23,109 nt of DNA from Pseudomonadota bacterium (lineage in GTDB: Bacteria > Pseudomonadota > Gammaproteobacteria > Burkholderiales > Burkholderiaceae_E), in the NCBI GenBank assembly GCA_023389055.1, contig JAEWFA010000027.1:1-23109 (forward strand), in the 5' to 3' direction. Position numbers and translations under genes: made by a program. The notes below the pieces were generated by a model. It saw only the letters and a list, made by a program, of their open reading frames with translations. It did no database searches and had not been told where the DNA came from. Each line of letters opens with the position of its first letter. Within the stretch, counting starts at the first letter, position 1. Shown piece by piece: positions 11,697 to 20,814 of the stretch.

Positions 11697-11810
11697 GATG
11701 GACATCAACGGATCGCCCGGTCCGGCGCATCGGTTCCCGATGCCGCCCGCCCCGGCGGTCCGCATTCTTTTGAAGACGCGCGCTGCGCGTCCCGTTTCCA
11801 GGGAATTGCG

Positions 11811-12287
11811 ATGGCCACCATTCCGCTCACGATGCGCGGTGCCGCGCTGCTGCGCGAGGAGCTGCAGCGATTGAAGTCGGTCGAGCGCCCGCATGTGATC
11901 CAGGCGATCGCCGATGCGCGTGCGCAGGGCGATCTCTCCGAGAATGCCGAGTACGACGCGGCGCGCGAGCGCCAGGGATTCATCGAGGGACGCATCGCCG
12001 AGATCGAATCGAAGCTTGCCAACGCGCAGGTGATCGACCCGCGGCAACTCGACGCCGATGGCCGCGTTGTCTTCGCGGCCACCGTCGAGCTCGAGGAGCT
12101 TTCTTCGGGCGAGAAGGTGCGCTACCAGATCGTCGGCGACGACGAGGCCGACATCAAGGAAGGTCGCATCTCGGTATCGAGCCCGATCGCCCGTGCGCTG
12201 ATCGGGCGCGAGGTGGGCGACGTTGCGGAAGTGCGCGCGCCCGGCGGCACCCGCGAATACGAGGTGCTCGGCGTCTCGTACGAGTGA
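11811..12287 (+). CDS. greA: Transcription elongation factor GreA
   Basis: The 158-residue protein has the standard GreA length and layout. An N-terminal coiled coil (about 1-75) enters the RNA polymerase secondary channel, and a C-terminal FKBP-like domain follows. The coiled-coil tip carries the catalytic acids D41 and E44 in GDLSENAEYD, at the same positions as in E. coli GreA. These residues help the polymerase cut backtracked RNA. The C-terminal SPIARALIGREVGD is also typical. The start is an ATG with AGGGAA nearby. The order carAB-greA is common in betaproteobacteria. The gene converges with yhbY. Confidence 0.98.
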   Translation: MATIPLTMRGAALLREELQRLKSVERPHVIQAIADARAQGDLSENAEYDAARERQGFIEGRIAEIESKLANAQVIDPRQLDADGRVVFAATVELEELSSGEKVRYQIVGDDEADIKEGRISVSSPIARALIGREVGDVAEVRAPGGTREYEVLGVSYE

Positions 12288-12288
12288 G

Positions 12289-12313
12289 CGCGCCGGGCAG
12301 CGATGCCGGCGCG
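12289..12313. terminator. Possible terminator hairpin between greA and yhbY
   Basis: A perfect 8-bp inverted repeat (CGCGCCGG and CCGGCGCG) with a 9-base loop starts right after the greA stop in the 45-bp convergent gap. No T-run follows on either strand, so it may only stabilise 3' ends. Confidence 0.35.
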
Positions 12314-12332
12314 TGCGCGCGAACGAAAGGAC

Positions 12333-13073
12333 TCAGGCCTTTTTCGCGCGATCGCGCCGGCCTCGCGGCGAAGCGCTCTCGCGTCCCTGCAACCGCGACG
12401 GTCCCTGCGTACTCGTGCTCGCGCTCCCGCGGCGTGCGGGCGCACGCTTGCGCGCGGCCAATGCGGTGCGCTTGCCTTCGGTGGCGAGCGGTTTCTCGCC
12501 AGCCGCGTGGGCTCCGACGCGCGGCTGCGCCGATCGTACGGTGCGCCCGGCGGGCGCTGCGCCGGCGGCCGAGCCGTTCTTCCTCGTTTTCATCGCGGTC
12601 ATCGTGTTCGCTCCGGTTCCGGGTCGAGACGAGGTCTTTCGGGCGCCGGCAACCTTGCGGGGAGGGGCGACCTTGCGGGGGGCGGCGACCTTGCGGGGGG
12701 CGGTGCGCTTCTTTCCCGCCGCGCCCGCGCCTTGCCCGGCCCGCTTCTTCGGCAGGTGGGCGCTCGAGTTGTCCTCGATCGGCCTGGGGCGATACAGCAC
12801 CAGCAGCTTGCCGATCGACTGCACCGCCGTGCAGCCGAGCGCAGAGCAGATTTCAGTGGACATCGCCTGGCGCTGGTCGCGATCGTCGCCGAGTACGCGC
12901 ACCTTGATCAACTCGTGCGCGCGCAGCGCCCGGTCGGTTTCATCGAGCACCGCGCGGGTCAGCCCCGATTCGCCGATCATGACGACCGGGTCGAGCTGGT
13001 GCGCACGCGCCCGCAGGGCCTTGCGATCGGCGGCGTCCAGCATGATCGGGAGGGGAAACGGAGTCGTGCTCAT
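12333..13073 (-). CDS. yhbY: YhbY-type CRM-domain RNA-binding protein with long basic tail
   Basis: Residues 12-97 match the CRM domain of E. coli YhbY, which associates with pre-50S ribosomal particles. Seen are DPVVMIGESGLTRAVL with the GxxG loop (G34-G37), AHELIKVRVLG, and SIGKLLVLYRPRP. E. coli YhbY ends there at 97 residues. This protein continues for about 145 residues of Lys/Arg/Ala/Pro/Ser-rich, probably disordered sequence, including three 6-residue PRKVAx repeats. The tail would favour RNA binding. The ATG at 13073 gives 246 residues; an in-frame ATG at 13043 would shorten it by ten. Neither has a clear ribosome site. It is divergent from rlmE, a 23S rRNA methyltransferase gene, so a shared ribosome-assembly role fits. 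Confidence 0.88.
   Translation of the reverse strand: MSTTPFPLPIMLDAADRKALRARAHQLDPVVMIGESGLTRAVLDETDRALRAHELIKVRVLGDDRDQRQAMSTEICSALGCTAVQSIGKLLVLYRPRPIEDNSSAHLPKKRAGQGAGAAGKKRTAPRKVAAPRKVAPPRKVAGARKTSSRPGTGANTMTAMKTRKNGSAAGAAPAGRTVRSAQPRVGAHAAGEKPLATEGKRTALAARKRAPARRGSASTSTQGPSRLQGRESASPRGRRDRAKKA
12652..12705. repeat. Tandem 18-bp repeat, three copies, inside the yhbY tail
   Basis: ACCTTGCGGGG recurs at 12652, 12670 and 12688, an exact 18-bp period. On the - strand each unit encodes a PRKVAx hexapeptide (PRKVAA, PRKVAP, PRKVAG). The repeat keeps frame, so copy number could change without breaking the protein. Confidence 0.8.
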
Positions 13074-13277
13074 CTGGGTTCGCGTCGATCGTCTGCCGTT
13101 CGGGCGCGAGCCGCGCCGACGGGATCCGCAAGTGTGGGCTGTGCCGGCGTACGTCGCAAGTGCAGCGTGCACGCGACGGTCGGCGCGGTGCAGCACCGGT
13201 GCACAAGCAGGGGAAAAAGGCGTGAAAAACGCGGGACAACCCGGGGAAAGGCCGGGGAACAACCACGGAGCGCTGCC

Positions 13278-13934
13278 GTGAAGAAGAACCGGACAAGTCG
13301 CGCCTGGGTCGCGCGCCATCTCGACGATCCCTACGTCAAGCTGGCCCGCAAGCACGGTTACCGATCGCGTGCGGCGTTCAAGCTCATCGAGATCGATCGG
13401 CGGGACGCTCTGCTGCGTCGGGGGATGAGCATCGTCGACCTCGGCAGCGCCCCCGGCGCCTGGAGCCAGGTCCTGCGCGAGCGTCTGGCGCGACCGGGGG
13501 CGGGCGAGGGCATCGACGGGCGCATCGTCGCCGTCGACCTGCTGCCGATGGAGCCGATCCCGGGCGTCGAGTTCCTGCAGGGCGACATCCGTGAAGCCGA
13601 GACGCTCGAACGCCTCGAGTCGATGCTCGCCGGCGCGCCGGTGGACCTTGTGATTTCCGACATGGCCCCCAACCTGAGCGGAATCGCAGCCGCCGATGCC
13701 GCCCGGATGAGCGATCTGGCCGAGCTGGCCGTCGATTTCGCTGTAGGTCACCTGAAGGAAGACGGCGCACTGCTGGTCAAGTGCTTCCACGGCAGCGGCT
13801 ACAGCCAGATCGTCGAGGCGTTCCGTCGGCGCTTCGGCCAGGTGCAGGTGCGAAAGCCCGAGGCGTCGCGCAGCGCGTCGGCCGAGACGTACCTGTTGGG
13901 GCGCCGCCCGCGGCGCCCGTCCGTCGCTGGCTAG
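13278..13934 (+). CDS. rlmE: 23S rRNA (uridine-2'-O)-methyltransferase RlmE (FtsJ/RrmJ)
   Basis: RlmE methylates U2552 in the 23S rRNA A-loop using S-adenosylmethionine, late in 50S assembly. The 218-residue protein has the SAM motif DLGSAPGAWSQV (54-65). It has the family's K-D-K-E catalytic set: K35 (AAFKLIEI), D128 (VISDMAPN), K168 (LLVKCFHG) and E203 (SASAETYLLG). The GTG at 13278 is chosen because the family sequence starts at KKNRTSRAW and GGAG lies at 13267-13270. The open frame continues far upstream, but that part shadows yhbY on the other strand. ftsH follows after 153 bp, the same order as in E. coli. Confidence 0.97.
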   Translation: MKKNRTSRAWVARHLDDPYVKLARKHGYRSRAAFKLIEIDRRDALLRRGMSIVDLGSAPGAWSQVLRERLARPGAGEGIDGRIVAVDLLPMEPIPGVEFLQGDIREAETLERLESMLAGAPVDLVISDMAPNLSGIAAADAARMSDLAELAVDFAVGHLKEDGALLVKCFHGSGYSQIVEAFRRRFGQVQVRKPEASRSASAETYLLGRRPRRPSVAG

Positions 13935-14012
13935 CGTCCCGGCGGCGGATCGCTCGAGGGGGGTTGGGCGGCGCGCTCTACCGTAACGACCGGGCGCTCG
14001 TCAAGTTCCGCG

Positions 14013-14018
14013 TAGAAT
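14013..14018 (+). promoter_or_regulatory. Candidate -10 element for ftsH
   Basis: TAGAAT matches TATAAT at five of six positions, 70 bp before the ftsH start, in the rlmE-ftsH gap. No good -35 hexamer is seen at normal spacing. I did not find a heat-shock (sigma-32) type pattern here. Confidence 0.35.
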
Positions 14019-14087
14019 GCTCGGCTGAAACCGGCGGTCCCCGTCGAGGGGCCGCCCGCCGGTCGAAAGGCCGCGAAGGAGTGGTGA

Positions 14088-15995
<1,908 letters not shown>

Positions 15996-16047
15996 CTCTC
16001 GCGCGCTGCGCGGCCGTCGCGGCGGCCGCGCCTCCTTCCCTGCCTCG

Positions 16048-16896
16048 ATGAGCCTTTCCGAATCGCCCCTGCGCCTGCGCTGCGGGCGATTCGTCCTTTC
16101 GCTCGAGCGTCCGCTCGTCATGGGCGTGGTCAACGTCACGCCCGACTCCTTCTCCGACGGCGGCCGTCACGCGACGACCGAAGCCGCGGTTCGTCACGCG
16201 CACCGGCTGATCGACGACGGGGCCGATCTGCTCGACATCGGCGGCGAGTCGACGCGACCGGGTGCCGCCGAGGTGCCGGTCGACGAGGAGATCCGGCGCA
16301 TCGTCCCGGTGCTCGACGCGCTGCGCGACTGCGGCCGGCCGCTGTCGGTCGACACCCGTCGGCCGGCGGTGATGCGCGCGGCGCTCGAGCACGGCGCCGA
16401 TCTCGTCAACGATATCGAGGCGCTGCTCGCGCCGGGCGCGCTCGAAGCGGTGCGCGCATCGGACTGTGCCGTCTGCCTGATGCACATGAAGGGCGAGCCG
16501 GGCACGATGCAGCAACAGCCGAAGTACGACGACGTCGTCGGCGAGGTCGAGGATTTCCTTGCCGCGCGCATCGCGGCGGTCGTCCGCGCCGGCATCGAGC
16601 GAGAGCGGATCGTCGTCGACCCCGGTATCGGCTTCGGCAAGACGCTGCGGCACAACCTGCTGCTGCTCGCCGCACTCGACGAACTCGTTGCGCTGGGCGC
16701 ACCGGTGCTCGTCGGCGTTTCGCGCAAATCGATGATCGGAACCTTGACCGGACGTGAAGTCGGTCATCGACTGGCCGGCAGCCTGTCCGCGATGCTGGCG
16801 GCGGTGATGCGCGGCGCGCGCATCGTGCGCGTGCACGACGTGGCCGAGAGCTGCGACGCGCTGCGCGTCTGGCGCGCGATCGACGAAGCGCTATAG
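16048..16896 (+). CDS. folP: Dihydropteroate synthase
   Basis: FolP joins 4-aminobenzoate to dihydropterin pyrophosphate in folate synthesis and is the sulfonamide target. The 282-residue protein has the two family signatures, MGVVNVTPDSFSDGG (25-39, metal-binding N29) and DIGGESTRPGA (63-73). DPGIGFGK (191-198) and the phosphate/pterin-binding VGVSRKS (222-228, K227) are also present. The ATG at 16048 is chosen because the conserved fold begins shortly after it. The frame remains open upstream into ftsH but without homology. Order ftsH-folP-glmM is conserved across proteobacteria. Confidence 0.97.
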   Translation: MSLSESPLRLRCGRFVLSLERPLVMGVVNVTPDSFSDGGRHATTEAAVRHAHRLIDDGADLLDIGGESTRPGAAEVPVDEEIRRIVPVLDALRDCGRPLSVDTRRPAVMRAALEHGADLVNDIEALLAPGALEAVRASDCAVCLMHMKGEPGTMQQQPKYDDVVGEVEDFLAARIAAVVRAGIERERIVVDPGIGFGKTLRHNLLLLAALDELVALGAPVLVGVSRKSMIGTLTGREVGHRLAGSLSAMLAAVMRGARIVRVHDVAESCDALRVWRAIDEAL

Positions 16897-16937
16897 CGCG
16901 ATCGCTCGGAACGAACACTGCGGAGAAGAAGCACCCG

Positions 16938-18314
16938 ATGGCACGCAAGTATTTCGGCACCGACGGCATTCGGGGCCGCGTCGGCGAAGCGCCGATCACG
17001 CCCGATTTCGTCCTGCGCCTCGGCTATGCGGCCGGCAAGGTGCTCGCCGGCGCCGAAGGCGCGTCGATCGCCGGCGCCGCCCAGCTTGCCGGTGCGAGCA
17101 CGCGCCCCACGGTGATCGTCGGCAAGGACACGCGCGTATCGGGCTACATGCTCGAAGCCGCACTGCAGGCAGGCTTCTCGGCCGCCGGCGTGGACGTGCT
17201 GCGTTCGGGACCGATCCCCACGCCGGCGGTCGCCTACCTGACGCGCGCGCTGCGGCTGCAGGCGGGCGTCGTCATCAGCGCGTCGCACAATCCGTACGAG
17301 GACAACGGCATCAAGTTCTTCGCGGCCGACGGCAACAAGCTGCCCGACGACGTCGAGGCAGCGATCGAGGCGCAACTCGGCCAGCCGCTCGGCTGCGTGC
17401 CGTCGGCGGAACTCGGCCGCGCCCGCCGCATCGAAGACGCGGCGGGCCGGTACATCGAGTTCTGCAAGAGCAGCTTTCCGAGCGCGCTCGACCTGCGCGG
17501 CATGCGCATCGTCGTCGACTGCGCCAACGGCGCCGGATATCACACTGCACCGAACGTCTTCCACGAGCTCGGCGCCGACGTGATCCCGCTCGGCGTCACG
17601 CCGACCGGTACCAACATCAACGACGGCTGCGGCGCAACCGACACGAAGGCGTTGCAGCGCGAGGTGCTCGCGCAACATGCGGACCTCGGCATCGCGATCG
17701 ACGGCGACGCCGATCGCGTGATGATGGTCGACGGCGGTGGTCGGCTCTACGACGGCGACGCGTTGCTCTACGCGATCGTGCGCGAACGCGCGCAGCGCGA
17801 GCGCGTCGCCGGCGTCGTCGGCACGCTGATGACGAACCTCGGCCTGGAGCAGGCGCTGGGGCGAATGGGCATCGATTTCGCCCGCGCGCGCGTCGGCGAT
17901 CGCTACGTGCTGGAGATGCTCCGCGCGAAAGGCTGGCGCTACGGCGGCGAGAACTCGGGGCACATCCTGTGCCTCGATTGTCACTCGACGGGCGACGGAA
18001 CGATCAGCGCGCTGCAGGTGCTCGCCGCGATGTGCCGCGCCGGCGCGACGCTCGCGCAGGCCTGCGCCGGGCTCGAACTGTTCCCGCAGGCCCTTATCAA
18101 CGTGCCGATCCGTCGCGACTTCGACTGGCGCAGCGACCGGTCGCTGCAGCGAGCCAACGAGGAGGCCGAGCGGACGCTGGGCGACGCCGGTCGCGTGCTG
18201 ATCCGGCCCTCGGGCACCGAGCCGTTGCTGCGCGTGATGGTCGAGGCACGCGAGGCCGAACTCGCGCAGCGCACCGCGCAGCGGCTCGCCGACGCGGTCC
18301 GTGCGGTCGCCTGA
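16938..18314 (+). CDS. glmM: Phosphoglucosamine mutase
   Basis: GlmM converts glucosamine-6-phosphate to glucosamine-1-phosphate, the precursor of UDP-GlcNAc for peptidoglycan and lipopolysaccharide. The 458-residue protein starts with the typical KYFGTDGIRGRVGE. The phosphoserine loop is SASHNP (114-119, S116 before H117), the magnesium loop is DGDADR (255-260), the sugar loop is GGENSGH (336-342), and the C-terminal phosphate loop is RPSGTEP. It is about 13 residues longer than E. coli GlmM, explained by an Ala/Gly-rich insertion near 37-56, before the VGKDTR motif. GAGAAG precedes the ATG. The tRNA promoter lies immediately after the stop codon. Confidence 0.97.
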   Translation: MARKYFGTDGIRGRVGEAPITPDFVLRLGYAAGKVLAGAEGASIAGAAQLAGASTRPTVIVGKDTRVSGYMLEAALQAGFSAAGVDVLRSGPIPTPAVAYLTRALRLQAGVVISASHNPYEDNGIKFFAADGNKLPDDVEAAIEAQLGQPLGCVPSAELGRARRIEDAAGRYIEFCKSSFPSALDLRGMRIVVDCANGAGYHTAPNVFHELGADVIPLGVTPTGTNINDGCGATDTKALQREVLAQHADLGIAIDGDADRVMMVDGGGRLYDGDALLYAIVRERAQRERVAGVVGTLMTNLGLEQALGRMGIDFARARVGDRYVLEMLRAKGWRYGGENSGHILCLDCHSTGDGTISALQVLAAMCRAGATLAQACAGLELFPQALINVPIRRDFDWRSDRSLQRANEEAERTLGDAGRVLIRPSGTEPLLRVMVEAREAELAQRTAQRLADAVRAVA

Positions 18315-18323
18315 TGCTACAAT
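18315..18323 (+). promoter_or_regulatory. Extended -10 promoter for the tRNA cluster
   Basis: TGCTACAAT matches the extended -10 consensus at all but one position (TACAAT for TATAAT). It begins one base after the glmM stop codon and ends 10 bp before tRNA-Pro, the right distance for a start site at or just before the tRNA 5' end. The -35 region lies inside glmM and is poor. Confidence 0.6.
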
Positions 18324-18333
18324 TCGCCTCCTC

Positions 18334-18410
<77 letters not shown>

Positions 18411-18478
18411 TCGCGCTTCCCGATGCGCCGGCCTCACCGGGCATCGGACGCGCGATTCCCGGAAAGCCCGACGCGATT

Positions 18479-18555
<77 letters not shown>

Positions 18556-18562
18556 TCCCGAT

Positions 18563-18638
18563 GGTGGGCGTAGCTCAGGGGTAGAGTCCCGGATTGTGAT
18601 TCCGGTTGTCGTGGGTTCGAATCCCATCGCCCACCCCA
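18563..18638 (+). tRNA. tRNA-His (anticodon GTG), target of the integrated element
   Basis: The acceptor arms GTGGGCG (18564-18570) and CGCCCAC pair fully. The extra 5' G at 18563 faces the C discriminator at 18635, the hallmark of tRNA-His. The anticodon arm CCGGA/TCCGG frames the loop TTGTGAT, with GTG at 18596-18598. CCA is encoded. From 18589 to the end it is identical to 22651-22700. The gene is thus intact, with its 3' half probably supplied by the inserted element. Confidence 0.97.
18589..18638 (+). repeat. Left attachment-site copy (50-bp direct repeat in tRNA-His)
   Basis: This stretch, from the first base of the anticodon stem to the final A of CCA, matches 22651-22700 at all 50 positions. 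Identity ends immediately on both sides (C against G on the left, C against A on the right). Tyrosine recombinases commonly cross over in the anticodon region of tRNA genes and leave exactly such repeats. Confidence 0.9.
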
Positions 18639-18694
18639 CTGATTCAAGCGCTTCGACGACGCGTTCGACCGGCTCCTGCTCGTTCGACGTGCTG

Positions 18695-18715
18695 GATATT
18701 GCGGACTGCAATATC
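18695..18715. promoter_or_regulatory. AT-rich inverted repeat in the island leader (operator or recombinase site candidate)
   Basis: GATATTGC and GCAATATC are perfect 8-bp arms around GGACT. The site lies 57 bp inside the left island end and about 208 bp before the first island gene. No T-run follows, so it is not a clear terminator for the tRNA operon. It may bind a dimeric regulator or an excisionase. The rest of the 284-bp leader holds no convincing gene. Confidence 0.4.
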
Positions 18716-18922
18716 GCTGCCTTCCCCAGGCGTTGTCTGCCGCACGCCTGAGCCAGAAGACTCGCGACGTCTCACGCGCCCGTGTATCGCCGCGCGTGCG
18801 CCCGTTTTTCGGTGCAGTCCGCGAATGGCCAACAGCCCATGATCCGGTGTGCCAAGGCGTACGATGAGTCGTTCCGCATTCGCGGCAGACAGGGACCGGG
18901 AATGCCGTGTGAGGAGCGACGT

Positions 18923-19327
18923 ATGCGGGTGTCTCTTGCGCCGCTTGCCCGGAGTGGCGCGGATGCAGAACAGATCGCCAGCGCAGCGCGTTCGATCTGG
19001 CTTGACGTCGACGCCGCTTTGTCTCCCATCATCGGACAGCGGGGCGTCGTCGCGCTCTACCGGCGAAGTCTCGATCTGACGCGTGCCGACCACTCGTGTC
19101 TCGTGACCGTGTATGACGCTGCTTCCCAGCGCGATGACTTCAACGGGTTGCAGGCTGCATTGGCCGAGCAGGAAAGTCCGGCCGCCGCGGCCGCGAACGA
19201 CGCACTATTGCAAACGTTCTGCGGTCTCCTCGTTACCCTGATTGGCACGTCGCTCACCGAACGGCTGCTTCGGTCCACCTGGGACAGACACACAAGCGGC
19301 GTTGCCGCACGGGGCACCTCGTCATGA
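18923..19327 (+). CDS. Unrecognised 134-residue island protein, coupled to the KaiC-like gene
   Basis: I do not assign a function. The ATG at 18923 is chosen because GAGGAG at 18911-18916 has ideal 6-base spacing; a GTG at 18782 and an ATG at 18902 are also in frame but lack this. The predicted soluble protein looks mostly alpha-helical, with no signal peptide or long membrane segment. Notable stretches are IWLDVDAALSPIIGQRGVV, ALYRRSLDLTRADHS and LLQTFCGLLVTLIGTSLTER. Its TGA overlaps the ATG of the KaiC-like gene (ATGA at 19324-19327), so it is probably made in step with that ATPase and may be a partner or sensor for it. Confidence 0.8.
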   Translation: MRVSLAPLARSGADAEQIASAARSIWLDVDAALSPIIGQRGVVALYRRSLDLTRADHSCLVTVYDAASQRDDFNGLQAALAEQESPAAAAANDALLQTFCGLLVTLIGTSLTERLLRSTWDRHTSGVAARGTSS

Positions 19328-20799
19328 GCACCGGTAAAGCAACGATCAATCGTCTGAAGACGGGCGTGCCAGGCCTGGACGAAGTGTTGGGCGGCGGACT
19401 CCCGGAGTTTTCGTTCAATATCATTGCCGGGACGCCCGGTTGCGGCAAGACGACGCTGGCGCACCAGATCATGTTCGCGCTGGCTGCGGCGGAACGCCCG
19501 GCTCTTTATTTCACGGTGCTGGGCGAGCCGCCGCTGAAGATGTTGCGGTATCAGCAGCAGTTTGATTTCTTCGACAGCGAGCAAATCAACCGTTCGATTC
19601 GTTTCGTCAATCTTGCAGACGAAATCGCGGCCAACGATCTCGGAAAGGTGTTGGACCGGATCGCCGCGGAAGTCGAGACGCATCGGCCGTCGCTCGTGTT
19701 CGTCGACTCGTTCCGGTCCGTAGTCCTCGCAAGCCAGGCAGAGGGCGAGTCGTTCCTCAATCTGCAGCAGTTCGTGCAGCAATTGGGCATGTTGATGACC
19801 TGTTGGCAGGCCACGACGTTCCTGATCGGGGAATACTTCACCGAAAACGATCCGAGCCCCGTATTCACCGTCGCCGACGGCCTGATCTGGTTGCGCCAAA
19901 GCGTGGAGCGCAATTCCGTCGTCCGAAAGATGGACGTCATGAAAATGCGCGGACAACCTACGTTGCCCGGGCTGCACACGTTTCGCATCAGCTCCGCGGG
20001 TATTACGGTTTTCGCGCCTCCGCCGCTCTCTGCGCCGGTCGTCAAGGAAATTTCGCCTACGAACGATCGCCTCGCAATGGGCGTCCCCGGTCTGGACGCC
20101 ATGATGGGCGGCGGCCTGCCCCGTGGCTACTCGCTGCTGGTAGCAGGCCCATCCGGGTCCGGCAAGAGCATCCTGGCTTCGGCTTTCCTGATGGAAGGGG
20201 CGCGACTCGGCGAGACTGGCGTCATAGCGGCTTTCGAGCAGCGCCCGAACGAATCGCGCGGCAAGGCGATCGTCGACCTCATCGACGGCGACCGGGTCGG
20301 CGTGATCGACACTCGCGCCTTGAATGTGTCGGTCGACGAGATCGCGATGCTGCTGATCACCGAGATCCGGCGACGGAAAGCGACCCGCGTTGTCATCGAC
20401 TCGTTGTCCGGCTTCGAGCTCGCATTAGCGCCGACTTTTCGTGTGGACTTTCGCGAATCGCTGGCCCGCATGGTATCGGCGCTGGCGACCACCGGTGCTA
20501 CGGTGTTGATGACGTCCGAACTCGAAGATCGCTACAGCGAGCTTCGCTTCAGTCCCTATGGAACGGCGTTTCTGACCGACGCAATCATCGTGCAACGCTA
20601 CATCGAGGTCGACAGCCGCTTGCAGCGTGTCATGGCGGTCGTGAAGGTGCGAGCAAGCTCGCACTCGAACGATCTGCGTCTGTTCGAAATCGACGACGAC
20701 GGTATCAAGATCGGCCGGAAACTCGCGGATTACGAAGGATTGCTGGGCGGCAGGCCCGCCCTGCGCCGGGGGTCGGCGGAAGATGAAGACGATTGCTGA
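19324..20799 (+). CDS. KaiC-like double-domain RecA-fold ATPase
   Basis: The 491-residue protein has two KaiC modules in tandem. Domain 1 opens with RLKTGVPGLDEVLGGGLPE and Walker A GTPGCGKTT (36-44). Domain 2 opens with RLAMGVPGLDAMMGGGLPRG and Walker A GPSGSGKS (275-282). Walker B-like strands are LVFVDSF and RVVIDSLSGFE. Aligning by eye to Synechococcus KaiC, E318 is kept (E305) but E319 is Q306. In domain 1, E77 is replaced by G67, while E68 matches E78. The phosphorylated pair S431-T432 is A415-F416, and T426 is S410. It is therefore probably not a phosphorylating clock protein. KaiA and KaiB are absent. An acidic tail ends the protein. Likely cytoplasmic; its role in the cassette is inferred to be regulatory. 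Confidence 0.9.
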   Translation: MSTGKATINRLKTGVPGLDEVLGGGLPEFSFNIIAGTPGCGKTTLAHQIMFALAAAERPALYFTVLGEPPLKMLRYQQQFDFFDSEQINRSIRFVNLADEIAANDLGKVLDRIAAEVETHRPSLVFVDSFRSVVLASQAEGESFLNLQQFVQQLGMLMTCWQATTFLIGEYFTENDPSPVFTVADGLIWLRQSVERNSVVRKMDVMKMRGQPTLPGLHTFRISSAGITVFAPPPLSAPVVKEISPTNDRLAMGVPGLDAMMGGGLPRGYSLLVAGPSGSGKSILASAFLMEGARLGETGVIAAFEQRPNESRGKAIVDLIDGDRVGVIDTRALNVSVDEIAMLLITEIRRRKATRVVIDSLSGFELALAPTFRVDFRESLARMVSALATTGATVLMTSELEDRYSELRFSPYGTAFLTDAIIVQRYIEVDSRLQRVMAVVKVRASSHSNDLRLFEIDDDGIKIGRKLADYEGLLGGRPALRRGSAEDEDDC

Positions 20800-20814
20800 A
20801 CGCTGCAAAGCGCG

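Noticed and set aside
13074..13790. Upstream extension of the yhbY frame (485 residues in all)
   Set aside because: It runs antisense to rlmE and lacks similarity to CRM proteins. The conserved domain begins just after the start at 13073.
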